Positions 33,929 through 45,583 of a DNA stretch of 64,000 bases are shown piece after piece. The stretch is from Volvox africanus (taxonomy: Eukaryota > Chlorophyta > Chlorophyceae > Chlamydomonadales > Volvocaceae). The stretch's first letter is position 1. Every line of letters begins with the position of its first letter. The stretch spans positions 1,132,001 through 1,196,000 of the forward strand of contig BSDZ01000020.1 of the NCBI GenBank assembly GCA_030268105.1, written 5' to 3'. Under the pieces are notes generated by a model, which saw nothing but the letters and a program-made list of their open reading frames with translations, ran no database searches and was not told the DNA's origin. The translations under genes were made by a program, and so were the position numbers.

Positions 33929-34752
33929 TGTTGTGCTACGGTTCATTTCCCGCCGACGCGTAGGTCGACGCGATCCTACGAGGCGAAGTGCTTTTGTGAT
34001 GAACGCATTGCATATGAATGAATCTGCATGATATAAATGTATTCGTGTACATTTATATATGCATTTGGCATGTTGTCATTATCCATCGCGACATCGCATC
34101 ATGGCAAATCCGCCTAGCATGCATGAATGACCGAATCATTGAAGTGCGCATTATGCTCGTGCTACGAAACGATAAGTAATATTATCTGATATAATATTAC
34201 TTCATTACAGCACACGTTGAGAGCGCCGCACTCGTCGCGATGCATGCCCTGCAACCGGATATCGCTATCCGGACCCTTGCATCATGCGAATGCCGGAAAG
34301 GCTTATACGTTGTTATGCGTAGACATCGCCTAAGCGCAGTAGGGTTGTCACATCTAGGATCGGCCTCCTAATGTGAATCGTACGGCACTGCGATGCTGCG
34401 AGTATAACAGATGCGAGGACGGCTAAGCTAGACAAGACATTTGATACCAGAGAACACTTGTGTGTTCTACATTACTATTACTATACGATACTCTACTTAG
34501 CCCGAGCTAAGCCTGAACTTCGCTAATCACCGCCGCGTGATGATTGCTTGCTTCCGGCGCTGACGGCGATTTCGTCCATTGCATCATTCCGACCTGTAAG
34601 ACCGTAAGTTATATCTCTCTTCGTCTTGAAGTCTTCCGCTGTCTCTGTTTGCTCTCGCTTGCCTTGCTGTACTTGCAAGTGCTCGCGCATCGGTGTCGAT
34701 AGTCTCCAGACGTGCAGATACTCATGAGCAAACGCGAACGAGAGGTACAACA
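33929..34752 (+). repeat. 3' LTR of A2
   Basis: 824 bp, same ends as the 5' LTR, followed by the target repeat agatg. Confidence 0.95.
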
Positions 34753-34757
34753 AGATG

Positions 34758-35016
34758 AAGGGATAAATAGCGTAGTGTGGCCAGATAAATCGAGAGAAGA
34801 GAGGGGGCAACGTGGCGCAAATAAATTACACAACGGGTCGAAATGATTTAGTCCCGTGCGTCTGTCGAGTGAGAAGCGTCGCTCGATAGCCCGTTCGATT
34901 TGTCTGAAAGCAGCAGGTAAAAGGGCCCTTACAGCAGGGCGTAACGATGGCCAGCGGCCACATCCACTTTCTTCTATCCCGGGAGAAGTCCCTTCCTCCA
35001 CATCCCGGGCAATTTC
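34758..35016 (-). pseudogene. pol: B4 pol, start (before the A2 insertion)
   Basis: Minus strand after the gag [22 protein letters not shown] through [16 protein letters not shown] to LFIPSS, where A2 interrupts; it resumes [11 protein letters not shown] at 27276. The readthrough stem is present (tcccggg/cccggga). It is part of the N-terminal pol domain shared with family A. Confidence 0.88.
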
Positions 35017-36255
35017 CTAGGTCGTCTTCGGTACGAAAGGTGGCAAAAGGGGGCACTCACGGGTAGGGTGTTCTGCCGCACACCGCAAGCAAAGATTAGC
35101 AAACTTTCGACGATCAAACTCTGAACGTCGACACTCCCACTTTTGCATATACGGATCATCCGTCCGAGGTTTCTTCACACTAGGAGCCACGTTCTGCATT
35201 GCCGCTACAGATGGCATGCTCCCTATTCGTTTGCCTTTAGCATGGCCAGAGCTCGGCCCGGTTCCCGCAGACCCACGATTACTTGGGCTGTGACGTCCGC
35301 GATTGTCATACCGCCTTTCCTTGCAAACGGTATGTGCGGTTGCCGCGGGGCGTTGATGGTTAGGACTCTGGTCCCTCGGTGACAACTCCGAAGGCAGTTC
35401 CTGCGCTCGCATCGCGTGAACGCGAGGGTTGAATTGTTTAACATCCTTTCCCGCCAACTGTCTAACTTCTGCTCCTCTAGCAAAAGCTACCAAAGCATTA
35501 TAAGATTGAAAAGGAATTCCGCTAAGGTCAGTGGCACACCATCACGCAAGGGATTCGGAAAGACCGTGATGGAACCAGAAGATGCGATCCTCTTCAGGAA
35601 AGTTAACGATAGGCGTTATCAGAGCCTCAAAACGAGACTGATAAGCAGGAACAGTCTCGTGTGGACGCATGTGGTACGTGCCTTGTGCCAGCGTCTTACG
35701 AGCCTCATTGCCACGGGAGCAAACTTCCATAGCAAAGCGAGTGAGAAGAGCGTCGACTAAGTCATCAAACGTATACTTGCCCCTAGCGGTTGTCCATTCA
35801 TCATACCAGTCCTTTGCAACACCCTCGAGGGTATTCCCGACAAACAGGCATTTAATGGAGTCGCATCCCCCGCCGTGCACCGCTTGCAGATACTGCCTAG
35901 CATCACGAACGTAGGCTCGTGTCCTATCCGCGACACTATGTCCAGAATTCTTTACTTTATCATCAGCGGATATATTAAGCTTAGGCACGGGGATGGTCAA
36001 CTTCATTACCTCCGGTATTCCGACGGGTTCTTGAACCGCAGGTGTTACCGGGGCCTGTTGTGCTCCGACTCCCTCACTTGTTGTAGCCGCTGCCGACAGT
36101 GGTACAATCAAATGCGAAGGGGTCTGAAGGACGATGGGATCAGGCATAAGATGAGTCCCGACCGTATCGGGATCAGCAAAAGCAGTTCTAGTGGCAAGAC
36201 CGCCATCAGGCTGGCTGGCGGTGCCCAGATAGGAACTATCTTCACGTCCCGACAT
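35017..36255 (-). pseudogene. gag: gag of B4 with one nonsense codon
   Basis: 413 codons counting the terminal stop, from the ATG at 36255 (MSGREDSSYLGTASQPDG) to TAG at 35017-35019. The capsid core reads AYVRDARQYLQAVHGG, VAKDWYDEWTTARG and FDDLVDALLTRFA, and the knuckle CLRCAAEHPTREC is present. At 35542-35544 the codon CGA of the segment ESLARWCATD is TGA, a C-to-T change at CpG, splitting the frame. The rest is open. Confidence 0.9.
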
Positions 36256-36721
36256 GAAGCACGAGCTTAATCGGAAAGACAGGAATTTACTGAACAACTG
36301 AGAGCAACGTAACGTAAAAGGAATTTTGGGACTATCCGCGTACCGACAGAACTCCCGAGTAGACCCAGGAGAAAAGCGATATAGTCCGTGAGGTTGTCTT
36401 TTATTTCGGTAGTTTTTTGAATCAACGCCTTGATTTGTTGCTCGTTTAAATATTATCCAGCCAATACCGCATTCAGTGTCGGCGTACGTTCACCTGCGAC
36501 TCACGGTGCCATATTCGCAACAAGAATGCAGCAACTAGTTAGCAGCAGATGTCTAAATTCACAAACCGGAAGCGGCGGCGTCCAGAACAGCGCGGCTGAG
36601 ATCCTCTGCGAAGGTGTCTAAAGGGCTGCGGCGAGTGTCGTCGTCGCTGACCATCGCGAGAACCTACTTCAGACGAAGGGCAATACAGTCATCGTGAATT
36701 AACCCGTCTCAATACCAAATT
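36256..36721 (-). other. Leader of B4 with conserved leader ORF block
   Basis: Primer site next to the LTR (TGGTATTGAGACGGG on the minus strand) and leader block 1 from the ATG at 36654 to 36567, encoding MVSDDDTRRSPLDTFAEDLG followed by RAVLDAAAS. Block 2 follows after the putative intron, its second part reading QIKALIQKTTEIKDNL. Confidence 0.6.
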
Positions 36722-37538
36722 TGTTGTATCCTTCCTTCTTCAATCATGCATTAGCTCTGCACGTCTGGATGTTAGCTGCGTGCGAACCAAGCTTACGAAC
36801 AGCAAGGCAATCTAATGCGGATATTAGACAGCGGAAGACTCAATAACAAGGAAAGATTCAACTTACAACGTTATTCAATTACAGGATTTAAGTCTGCTGT
36901 CAGACCCCGTGGGCAATGTTCATCACTCGGCTGCAGATGGCGTGCTAGAATAGCTCAGGCCGAATGTAAATGATTATATATCGTATATATGCGTATTGAT
37001 TAGAGTTAAGTACTCGGGTACTTAGTCCAAAGTTAGCGTTGTGCCGACTTCGGTCTCTAGGCGGCCGTCCTCGCACCTATCACGTCGCGATATCGGGATG
37101 CAGTACAGGTCTCACTGGATTGCGATCTCAAGTGTGAGTACCTTGACAACACTGCTCTAAATATCGTGTCATTCGTGATAATATTGAATGCAACGCATGC
37201 AATATGCAGAGGTCCAAATATCGATATTCGGTTGCCGACCCAACCATCGCGATTGTCGCCTTCTCGCATACGCGTATGGTTTGTGACGTAAATAGGGTAA
37301 TAACATTTAAAGTATTATTACGTGATATAATATGCCAATGGATAGATCGCGCATTAATTATCAGCTTCGCGTCAAACATGTTGACCGACAGCGCGATGTT
37401 GTGAGTGATAATGCGACATGCCTGATTAGCTAGATATACTTGAGTATATCATGCTAATATACCTGCATTATGCGTCATGATGTTTAAATGCATTGCGGTC
37501 TTCATGAATGTGGACGGTGATTGAACCCGCATACAACA
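36722..37538 (-). repeat. 5' LTR of B4
   Basis: LTR-B antisense, 817 bp, TGTTGTATCC to CCGCATACAACA. It inserted in another antisense family-B RNase H sequence (37539-37709). The other LTR was deleted at the 23948 junction, so the target duplication cannot be confirmed. Confidence 0.92.
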
Positions 37539-37709
37539 CATCCTGCAACAATACAGCGCCGCTTCCATGCAAGGAAGCATCCGATACAACTTCAACACGG
37601 AATGGCAACGAGTAATCAGGGAAAGAGAGGGTAACGTCGTCGGCGACGATTCACTTGAGCTCTTCGAATGCCCGCTGACACGCGGGTGTCCAGGCTTCGA
37701 GAGAAACAC
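37539..37709 (-). pseudogene. B6: short family-B RNase H fragment
   Basis: The minus strand matches the pol region encoding the RNase H start ([18 protein letters not shown] in B2) between tcctgcaacaatacagc and ccaggcttcgagagaaac. It ends abruptly at about 37709 where foldback sequence begins. No trace of the rest of this element is visible beyond. Confidence 0.78.
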
Positions 37710-38100
37710 TGTAACAACAGATTCGTGCGTTAGGCTTGCGTTAGGCTGCGTTAGGGTGCGTAAGGCTGCGTTTTGTGCGTTAGAGATTGCGTTAGCCTAA
37801 CGCAAAGAAATAGAAAACTTGACAGAACGTCTGTTATAGTGCGTCGTTTTCAAGTTCGTTTAAATGAAAACAATATGTATAATGATTATAAAAGTTCCCT
37901 GTAATTTTTATCACGTTTCGTGGTGCTCGAAAATCGGGGGCTTGCGTATGTTCTAACGCGAGCCTAACGCAAACCTAACGCACGCGATCGCAAACCTTAC
38001 GCATGCGTTAACTTTACGCAAACAGCTTGCGTATATCTTGCGTACAGTGCGTTACCATACGCACGTAACGCACTGTAACGCAGTTTACGCAAAGTTTATG
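37710..38100. repeat. Foldback region rich in GCGTTAGG / CCTAACGC
   Basis: The left part (37735-37805) carries irregular GCGTTAGG-type units (tgcgttaggcttgcgttagg). The right part (about 37953-38090) carries the opposite orientation (gcctaacgcaaacctaacgc), leaving an AT-richer centre. A perfect short hairpin with 9-bp arms, ttgcgttag/ctaacgcaa, lies at 37787-37805. The tandem units and inverted arms suggest a foldback or non-autonomous DNA element. No ORF. Confidence 0.6.
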
Positions 38101-38936
38101 TAGATAGTGCAGAATAATGTTCAGAGCACGGGTTGGCCAGATTTATTTACTTTGCTTAGTTGCTCTTATTGTGCAGTAGCATTGGAGACAATGTGCATAG
38201 AATATCTTCAAAGTTAATTTCAATTTAGGATAGCGCTATGAATACTAGTCGTTGTACAAGAGATTGCTCTGGTGAACGCTTGTTAACATCGCTAAATCGC
38301 TACCATTATATGGATTTAGAACCTGTACATGTGGCTTACTTTGTAACATAAAACTCTTAAGTGCCACACATGGCTGTTCATGGCTACCTCTCTAATTATG
38401 GAAGGCTTTCTAATTCTTGAGCAGCAAGCTGCCGGAGTTAGCAAGTGTGGGTAAAGATCGCGGAAATTTGGCAACAGCAAACACACTGTAGCCAGGCAAC
38501 AATGTTGCCAGATGGAGACCCAAACAAAGTCACCAAGAGCCACAGTTACACATTGAGCAGGCCCCCAAAATTATATAGCCTTGTCCGGCAAGCACCATAG
38601 CAGCTTTGCGTAGGTGTGAAAATTGACCATGATAACGACCATGTGTGAGACGTACTCTATGACCCCAATGCTTCCCAAATCCAGACATATTGCAAGGCAG
38701 AATAGTTCAATCGCTGCACGGGAATAAATAGTTCAACGGATTCACGCCACAATTTTCAGCACGGTTATTATTTTGTCATCGCATTAAAAACGTCATGCAC
38801 ATTCCTAACCAAAATTGTTTCATGGCTCCAGAAACTCCAAGCACGTGCCATTCCTCTAGACGGTGCTGTACTGAGGGCTGCCCAGAACCCTGGCCTTCCA
38901 TCCCATCCCGCTGGCCCTGGCTCCCAGGTACCCGTG
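38101..38936. other. Unclassified non-repetitive DNA left of A3
   Basis: No convincing ORF, RNA gene or similarity to the LTR elements. Composition is AT-richer up to about 38860, then becomes C-rich. It ends with ccgtg, the target of A3, and continues at 46413. It could be host intergenic or intronic sequence or an unrecognised repeat. Confidence 0.4.
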
Positions 38937-39760
38937 TGTTGTACCTCTCGTTCGCGTTTGCTCATGAGTATCTGCACGTCTGGAGACTATCGACACCGAT
39001 GCGCGAGCACTTGCAAGTACAGCAAGGCAAGCGAGAGCAAACAGAGACAGCGGAAGACTTCAAGACGAAGAGAGATATAACTTACGGTCTTACAGATCGG
39101 AATGATGCAATGGACGAAATCGCCGTCAGCGCCGGAAGCAAGCAATCATCACGCGGCGGTGATTAGCGAAGTTCAGGCTTAGCTCGGGCTAAGTAGAATA
39201 GTGTATAGAAATAGTAATATAGAACACACGAGTGTTCTCCGGTATCGAATGTCTTATCTAGCTTAGCCGTCCTCGCATCTGTTATACTCGCAGCATCGCA
39301 GTGCCGTACGATTCACATCAGGAGGCCGATCCTAGATGTGACAACCCTACTGCGTCTAGGCGATGTCTACGCATAACAACGTATAAGCCTTTCCGGCATT
39401 CGCATGATGCAAGGGTCCGGATAACGATATCCGGTTGCAGGGCATGCATCGCGACAAGTGCGGCGCTCTCAACGTGTGCTTTAATGAAGTAATATTATAT
39501 CAGATAATATTACTTATCGTTTCATAGCACGAGCATAATGCGCACTTCAATGATTCGGTCATTCATGCATGCTAGGCGGATTTGCCATGATGCGATGTCG
39601 CGATGGATCAATGACAACATGCCAGATGCATATATAAATGTATGCGAATACATTTACATCATGCAGATTCATTCATATGTAATGCGTTCATCACAAAGCA
39701 CTTCGACTCATAGGATCGCGTCGACCTACGCGTCGATGGGAAATGAACCGTAGCACAACA
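38937..39760 (-). repeat. 3' LTR of A3
   Basis: 824 bp, TGTTGTACC to GTAGCACAACA as written. The polypurine tract (39761-39775 on the minus strand) borders it on the right. Confidence 0.95.
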
Positions 39761-39819
39761 ATTATCCCCCCTCCCGTATGCAGCGTCCTCGCTGCATCAT
39801 ACAGCATCGACTGCAGGGG

Positions 39820-42800
39820 TCATTGGGCTTGTGTGGCACGTTTGCGGGCTTCTTCGAGCAGGGGTTTCATGTCCTGTGAGAAGTTGCGTGCCGGTTCCCA
39901 TGAGTTGTGCTCGTCGGTATACCCTGTCCACTTAACCAAGTACTCGTGTACTGTTCGCTTACGTCGGTGTCGGCCCACACGACGCGCGCGATAATCTAAC
40001 ACCCGCTCCACATCGTAAAACTTCTGTTTACCAGCGATCCAGGTCTCGGGAACTGGTTCGATCGCTGCGGGGGCGTTAGCAGGCTCAGGGACGGGTTCCG
40101 TACCACGATACGGACGAACAAGCGATACGTGAAACGTGGGGTGAATGGTCATATCAGTGGGCAATGCAAGCTCCACAGCCACATTCCCAACCATGCGCAT
40201 GACAGGATACGGACCAATCCAACGGGGTAAGAGTTTTCGGGATCCGTCGGCCAAGGAACGCAAGTTCTTGGTGCTTAGCAACACGAGTTGCCCCTCCGAA
40301 AACGTCACATCCTGCTTGGATTTGTTGTAGTATTCCGTCGTTCGTTGCTGCGCCGCGTCCAAACACGACTTCGCGTCTGTGATTCGGGACATAAAAGACT
40401 TGGCAAAAAGTTTAGCAGCAGGCACGTTCACTTCCAACTCACGCCACACGGGTAGCACGGGATGAAATCCGTAGTTAAGAAAGAACGGACTTTTGCCTGT
40501 AGAGCGGTTAACAGCGTTGTTAAGCGCGAATTCTGCCGCAGTCAAATACGTATCCCAGACGAGTGGTGTGCGACCAGCATAATTGCGCAACATATCACCC
40601 AACGTGCGGTTTGTGCGTTCGGTTTGACCATCAGACTGCGGGTGGTACGCTGTGCTCAGGTTGACACGCATGCCAACTAGCTTGCAGAGCGCTTCCCAAA
40701 ACTTAGACGTGAACTGTCCACCGCGGTCCGAGATCACATTTTTGGGAATCCCGTGTAACCGAACCACATTATCGAAAAACAAACGTGCGGTTTGCTCAGC
40801 CGTGCAGGATGATGTACATGGTGCTAGGTGGACCATCTTAGTCAGACGATCGACCATTACGAACACCGCATCGTATCCCCCCTCAGTTTTGGGCAGCGCG
40901 ACTACGAAGTCCATGGAAACACTTTCCCAAGGCGCATCCGGGACAGGCAACGGTTGCAACAACCCATGGCCCTTACCGGACAAAGCCTTATTGCGCTGGC
41001 ACAGACTGCATGTCTGGACGAAGTTCGCCGCATCGTTAGCCAAACGAGGCCACCAAAAGGAACGTTGCACCAAGTCGATCAATCGCTTGCTACCAGGGTG
41101 TCCTGCTAACGGGTCCTCGTGGAACCGCGCAAGGATGTCGTAGCGTAGCGCGTCGTCGTTCGGAACAACGATTTGCGTAGCTGCACCCTCCGTCCGTAGC
41201 CAAAGGCCATTCTGCTTGCGAAGGTTTTCTACATTAGCCGGGTCCGCGAACCAGGCGTCTGCGTTGTAGGCAACCTTCAACCGCTCCGCGAGGTCCGTCG
41301 CGATCGGAACCTCCTCGCTACGCGGCCGCACGACGGGCGCTGCCAAAATTGCAGCGTGTAGCGACGGATGTCGACTGAGAGCATCGGCAATATTCAATTT
41401 ACCAGAAATATACTCCCAGGTGCAGTTGAACCTAGCTAGATATTCCATCCACCTAGCTTGACGGCGGTTCAACGTCGGAACGCTTTGCAAAAACGTTAGG
41501 GGCTTGTGGTCAGTCTTTAAAGTAAACGGGCGTCCCTCGAGGTAACAGCGCCATTCCTTTAAAGCATGCAGTACGGCCAGAAGCTCCTGTTCCCCGGTGG
41601 TGTAGCGAATCTCCGCACCAGAAAACTTCTTACTCGTGAAGGCGATCGGTCGCCCTTCCTGTAACAATACAGCGCCGCTTCCAAATATTGAGGCATCAGA
41701 CACTACCTCAACACGAAATGGCAACGAGTAATCGGGGAATGCAAGGGTGACATCTTCGGCAACGATCCGTTTGAGCTCTTCGAATGCCCGCTGGCATTGC
41801 GACGTCCACGACTCGAGCGAAACGAAAACGCCTTTGCGAGTTAAGTTAGTAAGCGGGGCCGCAATGATGGAATATTTTTCAATGAACTTCCGGAAATAAT
41901 TGGTCAAGCCAAGGAACTTACGCAGCTCCGTGAGGTTCTGAGGCGCGGGCCAATCGCGAACCACGGCGACCTTCCGCGGGTCCATCTTCACACCGGTGGC
42001 CGACACAATGTGGCCCAAATATTCCACCTGAGGCTGCGCCCAAAAGCATTTGGCGCGTTTAGCAAACAATTGCTCCCGCCTCATAACGTCGAGCACGAGC
42101 CGAAGATGCTCCAAGTGCTCCTCGCGCGTTTTAGAATATACCAAGATGTCATCCAGGTAGCAAACAACGAACCTGTCGATAAACGGCCTAAACATTCGGT
42201 CCATAACCGCCTGAAACGTCGCAGGGGCATTAGTCAAACCAAACGATAGGACCGTATACTCAAAGTGACCGAAGGGCGTCCGAAAAGCGGTTTTCGGGAT
42301 ATCAGAGGCAGCGATGCGAATCTGATTGTAGCCCTGTTGTAAGTCAATTGAGGAAAAATAAGCCGAGCCCTTCAGCTTATCCAACAGGTCGTCAACGCGT
42401 GGCAAAGGGTAGCGATTTTTCACCGTATTCGCATTTAAACCCCGGTAATCGATGCACATGCGCAAGGTCCCATCCTTCTTACCGACAAACAAAATCGGTG
42501 CAGAATACGGGGATGTGCTGGGGCGTATCATACCCTTCGCGAGTAAATCCGTCACCTGGCGCTTTACCTCGTCCAGTTCCAATGGACTCAACCTGTACAT
42601 TGGCCGGGCCGTAGGCTGCGCTCCAGGCATGAGAGGGATTGTGTGATCAACAGGACGCATAGGTGGTAGCCCAGGGATATCTTTAAAGACGTCCTCATAC
42701 TGCGACAGTAGGGCCTCAACCTCAGGATCCACAGAAATCTGCGCGGTGGTGACACAACAGCTCACCCGCGGCCTTAAAAGCAGTCCGTGGGCACCCTTCC

Positions 42801-43881
42801 GTAACAAACGGACGGCCTCCTTACGCCCGACTAGCTCTGGTTCGATTCGCGCGGCCATTGCGGTCACAGCGAAATTAACCATAGGCACCGCCTCAGTTTC
42901 GCCCCCCTTTGGTGTGACATGTTCGAACGACAGGAAAGGTACCTTAATCGACAGAGTACCCTTGCACATATGCAGGGTTGCGGTCTCCATGTCGATGCGC
43001 GCGCGGTACTGTCGTAATGTCGACGACCCCATTATGTACGGTGCAGTCTCTGCTAAGCCCTGCAGCACGTACGGCCGGGTCACAACACGCAAAGGGCCTA
43101 ACGATAGGCTAAGGGTAATCCTGCCCACGATGGGATGCTTACCCCCGTCAGCAAGGGTAACCTGTGTACAATCAGACGACTCTGGGGACAACCCCAGCGC
43201 ATTCACCTCTGCGACAGAGATGAAGTCGTCACTGGCACCGGTGTCAACAAGTGCCTTCAGAGTACGGCCATTCAAACCGATCTGAACCACAGGGACACGG
43301 TTATCTACGAGCGACTGCCCAGCAGACAACGTCAGTGCACTTAGGGCGGGTCCGTAACCAACGGCACCCCCGTCAGGAGCTTCGTACCAAACGTCAACCG
43401 AGTAGGATAGGTGTGGCCACGGAGCCAGCGTACCCTCCCGATCCACACCATTAAACAAAACGGTGCCCGGCTCGAACCGGTGGACATGCCGCATACCCCT
43501 TAACAATGCCTCTGCCTTGCGCCGACAGAAAGCAGGGAGTAATACACATGCGGCAGTGCCTGGATATTGACGCCTACATCTCCTGTATATGGCCAACTGT
43601 TCCGACATCTCACGCAGAGACGAGGGGATGAACAAAACCACGTGGTTAGACAGATCGATAGACGACAGGGGACGGCGAGGTGTAAACAAATTACACAACG
43701 GGTCGAAGCAGAGAAGTCCCGTGCGTCCGTCAAGCGTGATGCGTCGCGCAATGACTCGCTCGATGTGTCCAAGTACACAAGGCAACAATGCCTTAACGGC
43801 TGGCCGTAAGGATGACCACCGACCACGCGTTAGTTCAGAAAACCCAGGTAGAGCCCCCTCCGCAGGAACCCGGGCAAGCCC
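39820..43881 (-). CDS. pol: Pol polyprotein of A3
   Basis: Continuous with gag through the UAG at 43882-43884 and ending in TGA at 39820. The first potential start of A2 (GTG) is GCG here, so no start codon lies within about 90 bases of the junction. Translation as a Gag-Pol fusion is then the simplest route. Domains match A2: N-terminal domain, VDTGASDDF protease, YLDD RT, RNase H, integrase ([23 protein letters not shown]), GPY/F and a complete chromodomain [18 protein letters not shown]. Only scattered replacements separate it from A2 (for example LANDAANF for LAKDAANF). Confidence 0.95.
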   Translation of the reverse strand, partial: GLARVPAEGALPGFSELTRGRWSSLRPAVKALLPCVLGHIERVIARRITLDGRTGLLCFDPLCNLFTPRRPLSSIDLSNHVVLFIPSSLREMSEQLAIYRRCRRQYPGTAACVLLPAFCRRKAEALLRGMRHVHRFEPGTVLFNGVDREGTLAPWPHLSYSVDVWYEAPDGGAVGYGPALSALTLSAGQSLVDNRVPVVQIGLNGRTLKALVDTGASDDFISVAEVNALGLSPESSDCTQVTLADGGKHPIVGRITLSLSLGPLRVVTRPYVLQGLAETAPYIMGSSTLRQYRARIDMETATLHMCKGTLSIKVPFLSFEHVTPKGGETEAVPMVNFAVTAMAARIEPELVGRKEAVRLLRKGAHGLLLRPRVSCCVTTAQISVDPEVEALLSQYEDVFKDIPGLPPMRPVDHTIPLMPGAQPTARPMYRLSPLELDEVKRQVTDLLAKGMIRPSTSPYSAPILFVGKKDGTLRMCIDYRGLNANTVKNRYPLPRVDDLLDKLKGSAYFSSIDLQQGYNQIRIAASDIPKTAFRTPFGHFEYTVLSFGLTNAPATFQAVMDRMFRPFIDRFVVCYLDDILVYSKTREEHLEHLRLVLDVMRREQLFAKRAKCFWAQPQVEYLGHIVSATGVKMDPRKVAVVRDWPAPQNLTELRKFLGLTNYFRKFIEKYSIIAAPLTNLTRKGVFVSLESWTSQCQRAFEELKRIVAEDVTLAFPDYSLPFRVEVVSDASIFGSGAVLLQEGRPIAFTSKKFSGAEIRYTTGEQELLAVLHALKEWRCYLEGRPFTLKTDHKPLTFLQSVPTLNRRQARWMEYLARFNCTWEYISGKLNIADALSRHPSLHAAILAAPVVRPRSEEVPIATDLAERLKVAYNADAWFADPANVENLRKQNGLWLRTEGAATQIVVPNDDALRYDILARFHEDPLAGHPGSKRLIDLVQRSFWWPRLANDAANFVQTCSLCQRNKALSGKGHGLLQPLPVPDAPWESVSMDFVVALPKTEGGYDAVFVMVDRLTKMVHLAPCTSSCTAEQTARLFFDNVVRLHGIPKNVISDRGGQFTSKFWEALCKLVGMRVNLSTAYHPQSDGQTERTNRTLGDMLRNYAGRTPLVWDTYLTAAEFALNNAVNRSTGKSPFFLNYGFHPVLPVWRELEVNVPAAKLFAKSFMSRITDAKSCLDAAQQRTTEYYNKSKQDVTFSEGQLVLLSTKNLRSLADGSRKLLPRWIGPYPVMRMVGNVAVELALPTDMTIHPTFHVSLVRPYRGTEPVPEPANAPAAIEPVPETWIAGKQKFYDVERVLDYRARRVGRHRRKRTVHEYLVKWTGYTDEHNSWEPARNFSQDMKPLLEEARKRATQAQ

Positions 43882-43884
43882 CTA
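43843..43884 (-). promoter_or_regulatory. UAG readthrough module of A3
   Basis: TAG 43882-43884, 7-nt spacer, left arm cccgggt (43868-43874), 18-nt loop, right arm acctggg (43843-43849). One C-to-T change turns a G-C pair into G-U, so the stem is still fully paired even though the loop has changed at three sites. Confidence 0.75.
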
Positions 43885-45117
43885 TTTCGGCTGAGGTACA
43901 AACGGCGGCATTAGAGGGCAATCCTTCGTAGAATGGCTCTCCGCACACCGTAGACAAACGTTGGCCAATTTTCGACGCTCGAATTCGGAACGATTGCAAT
44001 TCCATTTTGGCATAAATGTGTCGTCCGTACGAGTACGCTTCGCGTTGGGGTCGGAACGCTGTGCGGCTGCCGACGACGGCGCACCACCACGCTTCCTGTT
44101 CCTAGCTGGGTCCGAGCTCGGACCTGCTCCTCCTGTACCACGGACACCCGAGCTAGCGCCCCCGCGCGCCTTGCGCTGCCCGTTGCCGCGTCGCGTCGCG
44201 GCAGTAGGCGTGGGGCGGGTCGCGCCGAGGTCCTGGTCGAGAGCTACAGCTTCCCCAAGCGGATCCTGCACTTGCACGGCATTTGCACGAGGGGCAGACT
44301 TGACTTCTTCCTCGCCGGCAAGAAGTCGTATCTCCGCGCCCTTAGCAAAAGCGACCAACGCGTCATACGACTTGATCTGCGCTCCAACCAAGTCAGTGGC
44401 GCACCATTTAGCCAAAAGTTTCGTTAGGCCTCGCCTAAACCAAAAGACACGCTCAGATTCGGTGAGGTCAGCAATGGGAGTCACAAGTGCTTCGAAGCGT
44501 GACTGGTACGCAGGTACATTTTCATCCCGACGCATGTGGTAGCTACCCGCTGCCAAAACGTTACGAGCTTCCACATCGCGTGCTTGAACCTCAGTAGCGA
44601 ATCGTGCGAGCAAAGCGGCGACTAACTCGTCAAAAGTATAGCTGCCCCGGGCGTTGGTCCAATTGCGATACCAGTCCTTCGCTGCGCCCTCGAGGGTGTT
44701 ACCAACGAAGAGACACCTGATACCGTCATTGTCGCCACCATGAACAGCTTGGAGGTACTTTTTAGCGTCACGCACGTACGCACGAGTTGCATCGGCTATG
44801 CTATGCCCTGGTGTCTTGTCGGTCAGCGAAATATTGAGCCTAGGAACGGGAATCGACAATCTCATCACCTCAGGGATGTCATCATGCCCTCGAGCTTGAG
44901 GTAATGGCAGAACCCTTGGTCCAGCAGTGTTGTCCATATTCGTGTTCACTGCTGAATGCGGCACAATTAAGTGAGCAGGGGTCTGAAGGAAAAGGGGCTC
45001 TTGAGTGGCTCGCGCGCCAACAGTCTCAAGACCTCTATCCGGCGCTCTAGCAGCTACAACGAAATCGGGTTGGCTAGCTAGGCTAGTGTGCGGCGTATCG
45101 TCGTGTTCCGCGGACAT
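43882..45117 (-). CDS. gag: Gag of A3
   Basis: 411 codons from the ATG at 45117 to TAG, nearly identical to A1 and A2 Gag (differences include ALVAFAKG for TLVAFAKG). Same core, basic region and CLRCAESHSTKDC knuckle. Confidence 0.95.
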   Translation of the reverse strand: MSAEHDDTPHTSLASQPDFVVAARAPDRGLETVGARATQEPLFLQTPAHLIVPHSAVNTNMDNTAGPRVLPLPQARGHDDIPEVMRLSIPVPRLNISLTDKTPGHSIADATRAYVRDAKKYLQAVHGGDNDGIRCLFVGNTLEGAAKDWYRNWTNARGSYTFDELVAALLARFATEVQARDVEARNVLAAGSYHMRRDENVPAYQSRFEALVTPIADLTESERVFWFRRGLTKLLAKWCATDLVGAQIKSYDALVAFAKGAEIRLLAGEEEVKSAPRANAVQVQDPLGEAVALDQDLGATRPTPTAATRRGNGQRKARGGASSGVRGTGGAGPSSDPARNRKRGGAPSSAAAQRSDPNAKRTRTDDTFMPKWNCNRSEFERRKLANVCLRCAESHSTKDCPLMPPFVPQPK

Positions 45118-45516
45118 GGAGCACGAAACGATACCCTAGTTTTGCGTAATAGAAGCCGACTTCTATCGCAAAGGCAAGAGTACAAAGCGACTCGGTGAGC
45201 CTACCGACAGTACTCTTGAGAAGATTCAGCAAACTCAGCAAGTAATTGCCCAGCTGAGTCCTGATCTCCGTAGTTTGAGCAATGAGAGTCGCCAACTGGT
45301 CCGGACGAACGCCGGTCTCAGTCGCCGCGGCAAGCAATGCCGGTGCACTGAGATTACCTGCGACTCAGAGCGTACACTTACACAACAAGTGCAGCAATCT
45401 AAGCAAAAGCAATTAAACAATTACAAACCGGAAGCGGCGGCGTCCAAAACGGCGCGGCCTAAGTCTTCGGCAAAAGTATCTAGCGGTCCTCGTGGTTCGT
45501 CGCTGGAACTCGCCAT
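45083..45516 (-). CDS. Leader ORF of A3 (two blocks, probable intron)
   Basis: Block 1 is 45516-45429 (MASSSDEPRG then PLDTFAEDLGRAVLDAAAS), the putative intron 45428-45358, and block 2 45357-45083. It is equivalent to A2 28173-28606 with the same splice-like ends. Confidence 0.55.
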
Positions 45517-45583
45517 AGAAAGAACCTACTTCCGATTAGACAAAGAGAGACAGTTAGGCAACGAACCTGTCTCGATACCAAAT

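Larger units (their letters stand above)
27282..34752 (+). mobile_element. Element A2: full-length LTR-A retrotransposon
   Basis: 7471 bp flanked by agatg (27277-27281 and 34753-34757), inserted in the pol of B4. It has LTR, primer site, leader ORF, gag, UAG junction, complete pol with chromodomain, polypurine tract and LTR, all without frame breaks. The two LTRs differ at a handful of sites (for example gtgatttt versus gtgctttt, and tattcgcatac versus tattcgtgtac). The insertion is therefore young but not the youngest here. Confidence 0.96.

Noticed and set aside
37735..38090. Interstitial telomere repeat
   Set aside because: GCGTTAGG-like units are irregular, interrupted and in both orientations. 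No uniform head-to-tail telomere array is seen.
39301..39492. 63-codon ORF present in many LTR-A copies (MPYDSHQEADPRCDNP...)
   Set aside because: It lies antisense within the LTR over the palindromes and is preserved only because the copies are recent. The related LTR-B does not have it.
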